From: Sphingomonadaceae bacterium
Lineage (GTDB): Bacteria; Pseudomonadota; Alphaproteobacteria; Sphingomonadales; Sphingomonadaceae
DNA: 64,000 nt
Direction of reading: 5' to 3'
Assembly: GCA_030147805.1 (NCBI GenBank)
Contig: JASBUR010000020.1
Coordinates: 62,001 to 126,000 of the forward strand
Shown here in pieces: positions 44,603-52,475 of this stretch. Both the position numbers and the translations under genes were made by a program. The notes below the pieces were generated by a model. The model ran no database searches. It was given only the letters and a program-made list of their open reading frames with translations, and was not told the origin of the DNA. How positions within the stretch are numbered: the stretch's first letter is position 1; the number at the start of each line of letters is the position of its first letter.

Positions 44603-46123
44603 ATGGTCCATCCCCGCACCCCCGTCCTCGTCGGCGTCGCGCAATATGTCGACCGCGACAGCGAGCCGCTGGCGGCGCTGTCGCCGGCCGACATGCTCGC
44701 CAAGGTCGCCCGCGGCGCGATCGCCGATAGCGGCGCGGCGGCCGTCGAAGCGGCGGTCGATACCGTCGCGGTCATCCGGCTGTTCGCCGATTCGGGACCG
44801 GCGTTCGCGTCGCCGTTCGGCGCCTACAGCAACCTGCCGCGGTCGCTCGCCAACCGCCTCGGTGCCGCCCCGCGCGCGCTGATCTATCCGCCGGTGGGCG
44901 GCAACACCCCGCAGATGATGGTCAACCTGCTCGCCGAGCGCATCGCGCAGGGCGACGCCGACGTCGCGCTGATCGCCGGCTGCGAGCCGCTGCGCACGCA
45001 GGCGAAGGCGCAGAAGGCCGGAATCGCGCTCGCCTGGGGCGAGGACACCGGCGACGCGCCCGACTCGCTCTCCAGGGACAAGGCGATGATCTCGCGCCAC
45101 GAGATGGCGCATGGCATCGCGCTGCCGGTGAGCGTCTACCCGCTGTTCGAGAATGCGGTCGGCCATCACTATGGCCGCACCCCGATCGAGCACCGCGCCG
45201 CGATCGGCCGGCTCATGGCGCCGTTCACCCGGGTGGCGGCCGCCAACCCCTATGCCGCGTTGCCGGTCGATCGCACGCCCGAGGAATTGGTCACGCCGAC
45301 CGAGGGCAATCGCTACATCGGCTATCCCTATACCAAATATCTGAATTCCAACATGTTCGTCGATCAGGCGGCGGCGCTGCTGATGATGTCGTCCGCAGCG
45401 GCGGACCGGCTCGGCGTCCCGCAGGACAAACGCGTCTATCTGCACGGCTGCGCCGACACGCATGAGAAGATGCTGGTGTCCGACCGCGTCGATTACTGGT
45501 CGTCGCCGGCGGTGAAGGTGGGTGCCGCACATGCGCTGGCGCAGGCCGGCAAGACCGTCGCCGATCTCAAGCACATCGAGCTCTATTCCTGCTTCCCGGT
45601 CGCGGTCGAGATCGCCGCCGACATGATCGGCATCGCGCACGACGACGCGCGCGGGCTGACGCTCACCGGCGGCCTCCCCTATTTCGGCGGCCCGGGAAAC
45701 AATTACTCGACGCATGGCATCGCCGAGATGGTCGCGCGCTGCCGCGCCGCGCCGGGCAGCTTCGGGCTGGTGTTCGCCAACGGTGGCTATCTCACCAAGC
45801 ACGGCTTCGGCGTCTATTCGACCGAGCCGACGCGGGGCGAATGGCGCCGCGCCGACCCGGCGAGCTACCAGGCCGCGATCGACGCCATGCCGTCGCCGCC
45901 GCTGGTCGAGAAGCCCGAAGGCGAAGCCGTGGTCGAGACCTTCACCGCGATCTTCGACAAGGGCCGCCCGGTGGTCGGAACGATCATCGGCCGCCTTGGC
46001 GGCGGCGAGCGCTTCCTGGCGCAGATGCACGACCGCCTCGACGAACTGATCGACCAGCCGGTGATCGGGCGGGGCATCCGCGTGACGGCGGGCGAGAACA
46101 ACAACCGCGCCAGCTTCGTTTGA
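44603..46123 (+). CDS. thiolase-like acetyl-CoA acetyltransferase (SCP2-type)
   Basis: This roughly 506-residue protein has the non-canonical thiolase fold. Its N-terminal half has VADVALIAGCEPLRTQ-like (DVALIAGCEPLRTQ) and the second half ELYSCFPVAVEIAADMIG. The catalytic-site glycines are in GGLPYFGGPGNNYSTHGIAEM, which holds the conserved histidine. A C-terminal domain of about 85 residues (VVETFTAIFDKGRPVVGTII) resembles the OB-like tail of this group. It would act on an acyl-CoA in degradation. Start ATG at 44603 has TGAGG six bases upstream; ATG at 44591 is an alternative. It follows the acyl-CoA dehydrogenase on the same strand. Confidence 0.88.
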   Translation: MVHPRTPVLVGVAQYVDRDSEPLAALSPADMLAKVARGAIADSGAAAVEAAVDTVAVIRLFADSGPAFASPFGAYSNLPRSLANRLGAAPRALIYPPVGGNTPQMMVNLLAERIAQGDADVALIAGCEPLRTQAKAQKAGIALAWGEDTGDAPDSLSRDKAMISRHEMAHGIALPVSVYPLFENAVGHHYGRTPIEHRAAIGRLMAPFTRVAAANPYAALPVDRTPEELVTPTEGNRYIGYPYTKYLNSNMFVDQAAALLMMSSAAADRLGVPQDKRVYLHGCADTHEKMLVSDRVDYWSSPAVKVGAAHALAQAGKTVADLKHIELYSCFPVAVEIAADMIGIAHDDARGLTLTGGLPYFGGPGNNYSTHGIAEMVARCRAAPGSFGLVFANGGYLTKHGFGVYSTEPTRGEWRRADPASYQAAIDAMPSPPLVEKPEGEAVVETFTAIFDKGRPVVGTIIGRLGGGERFLAQMHDRLDELIDQPVIGRGIRVTAGENNNRASFV

Positions 46124-46176
46124 TCTGCGACCTCCCACTGTGGGAAGGTCGGTATCGAGGCAGAGCGGGAGACATC

Positions 46177-47274
46177 ATGCGCATCGGCATCCTGACCGGC
46201 GGCGGCGACGTGCCGGGGCTCAATCCGTGCATTCGCTCGATCACGCTGTCCGCGCTCGACCGCGGCTGGGACGTCGTCGGCTTCCGCCGCGGCTGGCAGG
46301 GGCTGCTGGCGATCGATCCCGACGACCCGTCGAGCGTCGCCGCGAACAGCCTGCCGCTCGGGCGCGAGAGCGTGCGCGGCATCGACCGGCAGGGCGGCAC
46401 CATCCTCCACACCTCGCGGCTCGATCCGCGGACGGTCAAGGGCGGCGACCGCACCGATCATGTGCTGCGCGTGCTCGAGACGATGGGCGTCGATGCGATG
46501 GTGACGCTCGGCGGCGACGGCACGCTGCGCTTCTCGGCGCATCTCGCCAGCCTCGGCTATCCGGTCGTCTCGGTGCCCAAGACGATGGACAATGACGTCT
46601 ACGGCACCGACTATTGCATCGGCTTCGCCACCGCGGTCAGCCGCTCGGTCGAGGCGATCTCGCGGCTGCGCACCACCACCGAGAGCCACGAGCGCATCGC
46701 CGTCGTCGAGCTGTTCGGCCGGCGCAGCGGCGAGACGGCGCTGCTCGCCGGCTTCCTCGCGCAGGTCGACCGCACGGTGATTTCGGAGGTGCCGGTCGAT
46801 CTCAAGGCGCTGCTGCCGCTGCTCGACGAGGACAAGGCGAGCAACCCGGCCAACTATGCCGTGCTGGTGGTATCCGAGGGCGCGCACATAGCCGGCGAGG
46901 CCTCCGACGAGACGATCGCCAAGTCGGCGACGGCGCGCGACGACGTCGGCATCGGCTTTCGCCTCGCGCGCGCCATCGAGGCGAAGACCGGCCACGGCAC
47001 CGTGCTGCAGGAGCTCGCGTACCTGATGCGCGCCGGCGAACCCGACGCGCTCGACCGGATGGTCGGCTTCGCCTTCGGCGGCCTCGCCGTCCAGCTCATC
47101 GAGGAGAAACGCCATGGCCGCATGCTGGCGCTGAAGGATGGCGCCTATACGCATGTGCCCGCCGCGACCTTGCTCGAGCGCACCAAGTCGGTCGACGTCG
47201 ACGGGCTCTACGACCGCAAATGCTATCGCGCCAAGCTCGCCAGGATCGAGGGCATGCCGATGTTCCTCTATTGA
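46177..47274 (+). CDS. pfkA: 6-phosphofructokinase
   Basis: This 365-residue protein phosphorylates fructose 6-phosphate. It opens RIGILTGGGDVPGLNPCIRS, the pattern of the PFK group that includes actinomycete enzymes. The phosphate-donor region is MVTLGGDGTLRFS, with glycine at the position that favours ATP over diphosphate. VSVPKTMDNDVYGTDYCIGF has the lysine variant PKTMDND. ESHERIAVVELFGRRSGETA forms the substrate site. ATP use is therefore inferred from the glycine but is not certain. ATG follows GCGGGAG. A weak GACCT/AGGTC hairpin lies upstream, and tRNA-Leu follows downstream. Confidence 0.88.
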   Translation: MRIGILTGGGDVPGLNPCIRSITLSALDRGWDVVGFRRGWQGLLAIDPDDPSSVAANSLPLGRESVRGIDRQGGTILHTSRLDPRTVKGGDRTDHVLRVLETMGVDAMVTLGGDGTLRFSAHLASLGYPVVSVPKTMDNDVYGTDYCIGFATAVSRSVEAISRLRTTTESHERIAVVELFGRRSGETALLAGFLAQVDRTVISEVPVDLKALLPLLDEDKASNPANYAVLVVSEGAHIAGEASDETIAKSATARDDVGIGFRLARAIEAKTGHGTVLQELAYLMRAGEPDALDRMVGFAFGGLAVQLIEEKRHGRMLALKDGAYTHVPAATLLERTKSVDVDGLYDRKCYRAKLARIEGMPMFLY

Positions 47275-47395
47275 TTTCCCGCGCCTTTGCCGCGGGCGAA
47301 AGAAAGCGTGGTTCCTCTGTTGCGGCCCCATAACCCTTCTGCTACATGGCGCGCCTTGCCAGCTCGGCAGGCTGATTTGAGGCCTGCTTACACGT

Positions 47396-47482
47396 GCGGT
47401 CGTGGCGGAACTGGTAGACGCGCAGCGTTGAGGTCGCTGTGGCCGAAAGGCCGTGGAAGTTCGAGTCTTCTCGACCGCACCA
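47396..47482 (+). tRNA. tRNA-Leu (anticodon GAG)
   Basis: The 87-nt sequence with encoded CCA folds as a class II tRNA. The acceptor stem is GCGGTCG/CGACCGC with discriminator A. The anticodon arm is CAGCG-TTGAGGT-CGCTG, and the long variable arm is GGCC-GAAA-GGCC. The T-stem is GGAAG/CTTCT. GAG reads CTC codons. Its 3' part is duplicated at 51836-51867, marking it as a probable integration site. Confidence 0.97.
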
Positions 47483-47487
47483 CCGAG
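47456..47487. repeat. attL-like repeat at the 3' end of tRNA-Leu
   Basis: GAAGTTCGAGTCTTCTCGAC and the following GCACCACCGAG match 51836-51867 at 28 of 32 positions. It covers the T-arm, acceptor 3' strand and CCA of the tRNA and runs 5 bases beyond. Direct repeats that rebuild a tRNA 3' end are typical products of integration. Confidence 0.7.
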
Positions 47488-47520
47488 TTATTCTCTGCAA
47501 AATCAACTACTTAGCTGCCA

Positions 47521-47550
47521 GAAATGGCGGGGCGAAAGCCCCGACATTTC
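47521..47550 (+). terminator. hairpin after tRNA-Leu
   Basis: GAAATG-g-CGGGGC pairs with GCCCCG-a-CATTTC around GAAA, with one mismatch. It lies 38 bases past the tRNA and probably ends its transcript, although no T tract follows. A near-homologous hairpin is at 51900-51929. Confidence 0.6.
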
Positions 47551-47740
47551 GGCGGCTTGAACCCCGCGCACCATATCGGTTGCGGCCAGAGAGCTTCCGG
47601 GAGAGGCATCGTGCGGTCTTCAGGCCCTGCCCTTCTCTCTGTTGAAGGCGGCGACCATGCGGGCTTGTATCGCAGCGACAGGCGAAGCCGCCCGAGCAGA
47701 CGCGCTTTCCGCGCGCCAGCCGTTAGCGCTCTGTCGTGAT
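47551..47740. other. gap with no recognisable gene
   Basis: About 190 bases between the tRNA-Leu hairpin and the barrel-protein gene contain only short, uninformative reading frames. No promoter or repeat is evident. Confidence 0.6.
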
Positions 47741-48568
47741 TCAGAATGCGAAAGCCGCCCTCAAGCCAACCGCCACTGTTCGAGTCTTTGGCTCAAACAG
47801 CTCGATGGCGCCTTCTGCGTCTGCGAGTATCGCGCTTCGAGAGCGGTCGATCTGCCACCCTCGCGCGAACGGCCCCACGCTTATGCGGCTGCTTCCGACC
47901 GGTAGGCTCACAGCTGCCGTCAACTCCCAGCCAGTGCCGCTTGGCAGGTCCAGCTTCACATCCGGCACGTCGGGATCGAGCTCAGAGAAGCGCGACACCG
48001 CCTCGCCGTTCGTTACGAAGTTGGCTTGCCCTGATAGCGTCAGCGTTGCCCGCTTGCCGAGCGGCAGACGGGCCGTCACGCCTACGGGCCAATAGCCGTA
48101 GCTGACCTCTCGGTCGTATCCCGCCAGTCCGTCGCTGGTCATGCGGCCGCCGCTATTGTCGTTGAGCACGCGCGCACCCACGCCGGCGTAGGGGGTTAGC
48201 GTCACTGCGCCGACGGCGAAGTCGCGGCCGGCGAGCAGTTCCAGTTGCCCGAAGTCCTGAGGCACGCCGTCGAGCCGTGACCCGTCATCCGACGAATAGT
48301 CGACCGATCCCCAGCCGAGCGTGAGACGGGCCTTCAGGAACCAGCCACTGCCGATCGTCTCGACATAGGTGCCTGTGATGCCGCCGAAAGTGCCGTCGTC
48401 CCGCACGATGGTCGCCCCTCCATCGCGCTCGCGGTAGGAGTAATCGAACAGCTCACCGCCGACCTCAAACCCGCCGTGAGTGCCTATAGAGGTCCCCGCC
48501 TCGGCCACCGCTGGCGTGCCCAACAAGCCGCATCCCAGTGCTATCAGACCTGCACGCAAATTCGTCAT
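47741..48568 (-). CDS. outer-membrane beta-barrel protein of unknown function
   Basis: This 275-residue protein has a signal peptide (MTNLRAGLIALGCGLLGTPA) and then alternating amphipathic strands ending in AFAF, a phenylalanine C-terminus fit for the BAM complex. FDYSYRERDGG, ARLTLGWGSVDYSSDDG, GVGARVLNDNSGG and ARLPLGKRATLTLSGQ are typical of autotransporter-barrel-like or OmpA-like outer-membrane proteins. I do not recognise a precise family. The start follows CGGAGG. It lies inside the putative island and is divergent from the response-regulator gene, so it may be controlled by that system. Confidence 0.8.
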   Translation of the reverse strand: MTNLRAGLIALGCGLLGTPAVAEAGTSIGTHGGFEVGGELFDYSYRERDGGATIVRDDGTFGGITGTYVETIGSGWFLKARLTLGWGSVDYSSDDGSRLDGVPQDFGQLELLAGRDFAVGAVTLTPYAGVGARVLNDNSGGRMTSDGLAGYDREVSYGYWPVGVTARLPLGKRATLTLSGQANFVTNGEAVSRFSELDPDVPDVKLDLPSGTGWELTAAVSLPVGSSRISVGPFARGWQIDRSRSAILADAEGAIELFEPKTRTVAVGLRAAFAF

Positions 48569-48718
48569 CGCAACCTCCGTCCCGGGCCGGCGGATATTCG
48601 CAGGCCATGAGAGGGAGGATCACTGTGGCAGCTTGCCGAACCCTGATACGAGAGCACCCGGCACGTCAGTTTCGCGTAAGCTTCGCCGGCGTACGATGCA
48701 GACGGAAGGGAATGAACG

Positions 48719-49393
48719 TTGCGTATTCTGCTGGTCGAGGACGAACCGGAGCTTGCCGCCGCCACAGCGGCGCTACTCGCTACCAACGGCTTTGTCGTGG
48801 ACCGCGCGAGCAGCCTGGGCGCGGCGATCGAGTCGGTGATGAGCGCCACCTATCGTGCCCTGCTCATCGACCGACGGCTGCCGGACGGCGACGGCCTTTC
48901 GCTGCTTCCGGTACTGCGCACGCGGCCAGTAGCAGCACCTGCCATTATCCTTACGGCGATGGATGACGTGCCCGATCGCATCGCCGGTCTCGATGCGGGT
49001 GCCGAAGATTATCTCATCAAGCCGTTTGCCATCGAGGAGCTGCTAGCGCGCCTGCGCGTGTTGCTCCGTCGCTCTCCCGGGCCGATTGCATCGGCAGCGG
49101 TCCGGGTCGGCCGCCTCGACTACGACCTTGCCGATCGGCAGGTGCGGATAGGAGGCTCAGCGATCGTACTGCCGCGACGTGAGTTGGCGTTGCTCGATGC
49201 GCTCGTCCGCCGTGCCGGTCGCGTGGTCCTGCGCGAGCATCTGGAAAATGACGTCTATGGCTTCGACGATGAGGTTCAGCCCAACGCCCTCGAAGCGGTC
49301 GTCTCGCGGCTGAGGCGCCGCCTCGGAGACGAGGGCGCGGCTGTCGTGCTGCACGGCGTGCGTGGTGTCGGCTACATGCTCCGGCCCGCCTGA
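48719..49393 (+). CDS. OmpR/PhoB-type response regulator
   Basis: This 224-residue protein begins at TTG, eight bases after GGAAGGG-like sequence. The receiver domain has acidic pocket VEDEPE, the phospho-acceptor aspartate in ALLIDRRLPDGDG, and the lysine in YLIKPFAIEELLARL. The C-terminal winged helix carries LPRRELALLDALVRRAGRVV and EAVVSRLRRRLGDEG, the recognition helix, then VRGVGYML. It is coupled to the sensor kinase by TGATG. Its likely targets include the neighbouring divergent barrel-protein gene, by inference. Confidence 0.93.
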   Translation: MRILLVEDEPELAAATAALLATNGFVVDRASSLGAAIESVMSATYRALLIDRRLPDGDGLSLLPVLRTRPVAAPAIILTAMDDVPDRIAGLDAGAEDYLIKPFAIEELLARLRVLLRRSPGPIASAAVRVGRLDYDLADRQVRIGGSAIVLPRRELALLDALVRRAGRVVLREHLENDVYGFDDEVQPNALEAVVSRLRRRLGDEGAAVVLHGVRGVGYMLRPA

Positions 49394-50739
49394 TGCGGCT
49401 TTGGCCTCGACGACCATCGCTTGCGCGCCGCATCGCGATCAGCTTCTTCATGTTTTATGCGCTGGCGCTGCTGTTTGCGGTGCAAGCTCTCTCATTCATC
49501 GCCCTGTTCGAAGACGATGCCCATTTCAGCGCCGATGTCGCGATGCATATGGTGTTCGCCGATTTGGAGAGCAGCGGACGCCTGGCGCTTCCTCCCGACG
49601 CGGAGATCATCGACCTTGCCGAGCGCAATCCCGGCCTATGGTTCGTCGCGCGGCAGGAAGGTCGCCAGCTGACCTTCGGCCCGGTCCCCGACGAAATCAT
49701 ACGGCTCCTCGATTCCGCGCCCGGCACACTGAAGATGCTCGAGCTTCGGCTGCCGGCAGGCGGTGGCCCGACCGCCGACGCTTCGCTTGAGCGTCGCGCC
49801 GCCGAGCGGGGCGAGCTGACAGTGATCGCCGGCGGCGCCGATCCCGCTACAATCGGGCGCGTTGGCTTCAACCTGTACCTGTACCGTCTGGGCGCGGTAT
49901 GGTTCATCATCGGAACGGTCGCTCTGGCGATCCCTGCGATTGCCATTATCGTGCCGCTGGTGCTCCGCGGCGTCCGCCCGCTCGCCGACGAGGCTGCGCG
50001 CATCGATCCGGCCGACCTTGGACATCGGCTCCCTGAGCGGGGCGCCGTTAAGGAGCTGCTTCCGCTCGTGCGCGCCTTCAATAGCGCGCTCGATCGCGTA
50101 GCAGAGGCATTCGATCGCCGGCGCCGCTTCATCGCGGACGTCGCGCACGAGCTTCGCACCCCGCTCGCCGTCCTCAACATGCATGTGGAATCTCTCCCTG
50201 CCGGCGGACGCAAACCCGATCTGCAACGCGGGGTATTCCGACTTGGACAGATGGTCGGACAGATGCTCGATGCCGAGCGGCTCGCGCTGGCGGCGCGGCG
50301 TCGCGAGGCCGTCGATCTCGTCGCGCTTACCCGCGAGACGGTTGCCGATATCGCGCCGCTCGCCGTCGCTAGCGGCTACGAAATCGCCGTCACCGCGGAA
50401 CTCGATTCTTCGCATGTGGAGGCCGATCCGCATGCTATCACTCGCGCAATCGGCAATCTGCTAGGGAATGCCGTCGCCCACGGCGGCAATCGCGGGCTCA
50501 TCGAGACCCGCGTCGGCCCGGGCCCCATTATCGAGGTGAGTGACCAGGGCCCCGGTATCGCTGCCGAGGCGCGGGAGCGCATCTTCGAGCCGTTCCGCCG
50601 AGAACGCTGGGATCGCGACGGCTGCGGACTTGGCTTGCATCTAGTCCGCGAGATCATGACCGCTCATGGCGGCACGGCTGCGCTGGTGAGTTCGTCCAGC
50701 GGGACGACCTTCCGGCTAGCGTTTCCGGCGTCGACCTAG
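49393..50739 (+). CDS. sensor histidine kinase of the island two-component system
   Basis: This is a 448-residue membrane kinase. TM1 is at about 10-40 (RIAISFFMFYALALLFAVQA), followed by a periplasmic sensor of about 120 residues and TM2 near 165-195 (WFIIGTVALAIPAIAIIVPL). A HAMP region comes next, then HisKA with the phospho-histidine in FIADVAHELRTPLAVLNMHV. The ATPase domain has NLLGNAVAHGG, VSDQGPGIA, and DGCGLGLHLVREIM. The sensor domain matches no known family by eye. It is coupled to the regulator upstream and sits two bases before the next gene. Confidence 0.93.
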   Translation: MRLWPRRPSLARRIAISFFMFYALALLFAVQALSFIALFEDDAHFSADVAMHMVFADLESSGRLALPPDAEIIDLAERNPGLWFVARQEGRQLTFGPVPDEIIRLLDSAPGTLKMLELRLPAGGGPTADASLERRAAERGELTVIAGGADPATIGRVGFNLYLYRLGAVWFIIGTVALAIPAIAIIVPLVLRGVRPLADEAARIDPADLGHRLPERGAVKELLPLVRAFNSALDRVAEAFDRRRRFIADVAHELRTPLAVLNMHVESLPAGGRKPDLQRGVFRLGQMVGQMLDAERLALAARRREAVDLVALTRETVADIAPLAVASGYEIAVTAELDSSHVEADPHAITRAIGNLLGNAVAHGGNRGLIETRVGPGPIIEVSDQGPGIAAEARERIFEPFRRERWDRDGCGLGLHLVREIMTAHGGTAALVSSSSGTTFRLAFPAST

Positions 50740-50741
50740 GG

Positions 50742-51701
50742 GTGGTTACCTGCGCACCAGCCATATCCCGACGTCAGCGGCTCGCATGGACGTTGCTCGC
50801 CACGATTCTCACTGGCGCGGCGCCCGTGCCGAGCCCCTATGTCGGACATCTCGACCTCGACGCGAACCGTCCTTATGTCACCGCCGCCATCAACGGCGAA
50901 CTGTTCAGGCTTCGCGTCGACCTCGACGCTCAGGGCTCAGTGGTGCTGAACCGCGAGGCCGCGCGGCGGACGGACTTCCAGCGGGGCGGCAGCGTGACGA
51001 TGAACATCGGGCCGGTTAAGTTTACCGGTCGCTTCGCACCGGCAACGCTCGCATTGGAAGGGCGGCAGGTGCCAGTCCAGGTCAAATGGTTCGTCCGCCG
51101 TGCCGCCAGCGATGCCGACGGCATCATTTCTCCGGCATTGCTACCCTTCGAGAGCGTGACGGTTGCCTACGATGTCCCCAAGGCGCCGAGCCGCCGTCTC
51201 AGCTTCAGCACGTCGCTCGAAGATGAGGCCGGTCTGCATATCCGCATGCCTGTAGGATCGCAGATTGTGAAGGTCCGCTTTTCACCCCGAGGCGAAACGG
51301 TCGCTACTGCCGCTGCCGGAGCCGTAATCGCCGGTTCGCAAGACGGCGCTTGGGGCGGTGACCAGCGGCGGTTGGAGATCGGCTATGGCATCGCGCGACC
51401 GGTCCGCCCGCTCGTGCTCGCCAAGCCGCTACAAGTAGGCCACCTGAGCGTCTATCGGATTCTCGTTCGGTTGGCAGATTTTGCTGGCCGACACGAACTG
51501 CCAGAGGAAGGCAACGCTGACGGCTCGCCCGATGAAATCGTCGTTCAGGCGCGACGGCCGACACAGAGCGCTGTTTATCGCGCAACGATTGGTCGAGAGA
51601 CCCTCGGCAGTTGCTATGCGGCTACGCTGTTTGCGGCGACTGATAGCCTGATCTTGGCATGCGCAGAGGAAAGCAACGCCGCGGGATCCCAACCCGGGTA
51701 A
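50742..51701 (+). CDS. secreted protein with retropepsin-like resemblance, unknown function
   Basis: This 319-residue protein starts at GTG two bases after the kinase stop. An N-terminal hydrophobic stretch (LAWTLLATILTGAAPVPSP) looks like a signal peptide. The next segment, HLDLDANRPYVTAAINGELF then RVDLDAQGSVVLNREAA, resembles the opening of retropepsin-like aspartyl proteases, but the catalytic D-T/S-G triplet is absent, so activity is doubtful. A second region (VVQARRPTQSAVYRATIG) resembles linkers of secreted proteins. It may bind peptide or act as a signal partner of the kinase. Confidence in the family is low. Confidence 0.65.
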   Translation: MVTCAPAISRRQRLAWTLLATILTGAAPVPSPYVGHLDLDANRPYVTAAINGELFRLRVDLDAQGSVVLNREAARRTDFQRGGSVTMNIGPVKFTGRFAPATLALEGRQVPVQVKWFVRRAASDADGIISPALLPFESVTVAYDVPKAPSRRLSFSTSLEDEAGLHIRMPVGSQIVKVRFSPRGETVATAAAGAVIAGSQDGAWGGDQRRLEIGYGIARPVRPLVLAKPLQVGHLSVYRILVRLADFAGRHELPEEGNADGSPDEIVVQARRPTQSAVYRATIGRETLGSCYAATLFAATDSLILACAEESNAAGSQPG

Positions 51702-51835
51702 AAGTCAGGACCCCATAACGTGTTCGCACGCTAGGCACGCAGTCAGGAGCAAACCTTCCTCGACGCGAAGCAAGGGCGGACCATCGCCTTTGAAATGTGG
51801 GCACTATTTTCCCGGAATGATGCCTTCATGGCACC

Positions 51836-51867
51836 GAAGTTTGAATCTTCTCGAGAGCACCACCGAG
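51836..51867. repeat. attR-like repeat, remnant of tRNA-Leu 3' end
   Basis: GAAGTTTGAATCTTCTCGAG and the following AGCACCACCGAG match the tRNA-Leu 3' end at 28 of 32 positions. No tRNA 5' half is recognisable upstream, so it is not a functional tRNA. Confidence 0.7.
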
Positions 51868-51899
51868 CTTTTGCCTTAGAATGCAATGGCTTGAGATTT

Positions 51900-51929
51900 G
51901 AAACGGCGGGGCGCGAGCCCCGCCGTTTC
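51900..51929. terminator. 13-bp perfect hairpin, homolog of the tRNA-Leu terminator
   Basis: GAAACGGCGGGGC and GCCCCGCCGTTTC pair around GCGA. It lies 33 bases past the attR repeat, almost the same spacing as the hairpin after tRNA-Leu (34 bases past attL). It was probably the tRNA's original terminator before insertion. Confidence 0.65.
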
Positions 51930-52023
51930 GCATATGTGCCGTTTGTGCTCTGATACGATAGGGCAGGCGCGGCGGCGCGAGGCAGCGTGTCGCCTTTCGG
52001 GCACTACAGCTGGAGCGAGATCC

Positions 52024-52458
52024 ATGATCGACCGGACGGACATCGGCGCGGTGATCGACGAGATGTATGCGATGATCTCGGGTCCTGCCGGGCCGCGCGA
52101 CTGGTCACGGCAGGCGGCGATCTTCCATCCCGCCAGCCGGCAGATCCGCACCTGGATCGGGCCCGACGGCATGCCCGCGCTGAAGGCGATGACCCCGGCA
52201 CAATATGCGGCCGACACCACGCCCTTCTTCGCCGCCAACCCCTTCTACGAGGTGGAGATCGGCCGGCGCGTCGAGCAGTTCGGCAACATCGCCCATGTCT
52301 GGAGCGCCTATGAAGCGCGTCGCGCGCCCGACGATGCGGCTCCCGAACGTCGCGGCGTCAACAGCATCCAGCTGTTCCGCGACGCCGGCGGCCATTGGCA
52401 GATCATCGCGATGATCTGGGACAACGAACGCGCGGGGGTGTCGGTCGGCGATTTCTGA
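52024..52458 (+). CDS. SnoaL-like/NTF2-fold protein
   Basis: This 144-residue protein has the NTF2-like pattern: a helix (VIDEMYAMISG), the WSRQAAIFHPASRQI segment, then strands VEIGRRVEQFGNIAHVWSAY and GVNSIQLFRDAGGHWQIIAM, which end in a family-like WDNE. Members are small ligand-binding or hydrolase domains of many roles. TGGAGCGAG precedes the start. It is the first gene beyond the island. Confidence 0.85.
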   Translation: MIDRTDIGAVIDEMYAMISGPAGPRDWSRQAAIFHPASRQIRTWIGPDGMPALKAMTPAQYAADTTPFFAANPFYEVEIGRRVEQFGNIAHVWSAYEARRAPDDAAPERRGVNSIQLFRDAGGHWQIIAMIWDNERAGVSVGDF

Positions 52459-52475
52459 CGCCCCGCGGCGCGCGG

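Larger units (their letters stand above)
47483..51867. mobile_element. probable small genomic island at tRNA-Leu
   Basis: The segment between the tRNA-Leu 3' end and its imperfect repeat (28 of 32 bases) is about 4.38 kb. Inside are four genes unlike the housekeeping flanks: an outer-membrane barrel protein, a response regulator, a sensor kinase and a secreted protein of unknown function. Their codon use looks less strictly GC-biased than the neighbours. A terminator-like hairpin follows the repeat at nearly the same distance at both ends (33-34 bases). No integrase or transposase is present, so any mobility gene is lost or supplied elsewhere. Confidence 0.55.
51702..52023. other. intergenic region with island right end
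   Basis: These 322 bases hold no convincing gene. They include the attR-like repeat (51836-51867), a short TGCC-TTCAT-GGCA hairpin just before it that resembles a decayed tRNA variable arm, a terminator-like hairpin (51900-51929), and the ribosome site of the next gene (TGGAGCGAG). Confidence 0.7.

Noticed and set aside
47524-47739. A 71-codon frame after tRNA-Leu
   Set aside because: No ribosome site, basic low-complexity product, and it runs through the terminator hairpin.
51780-51866. Second functional tRNA-Leu
   Set aside because: Only the T-arm and 3' acceptor strand are present; no matching 5' acceptor, D-arm or anticodon arm can be folded.
47483-51867. Integrase or transposase inside the putative island
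   Set aside because: I searched the frames for tyrosine-recombinase (R..HxxR..Y) and DDE-like patterns and saw none.
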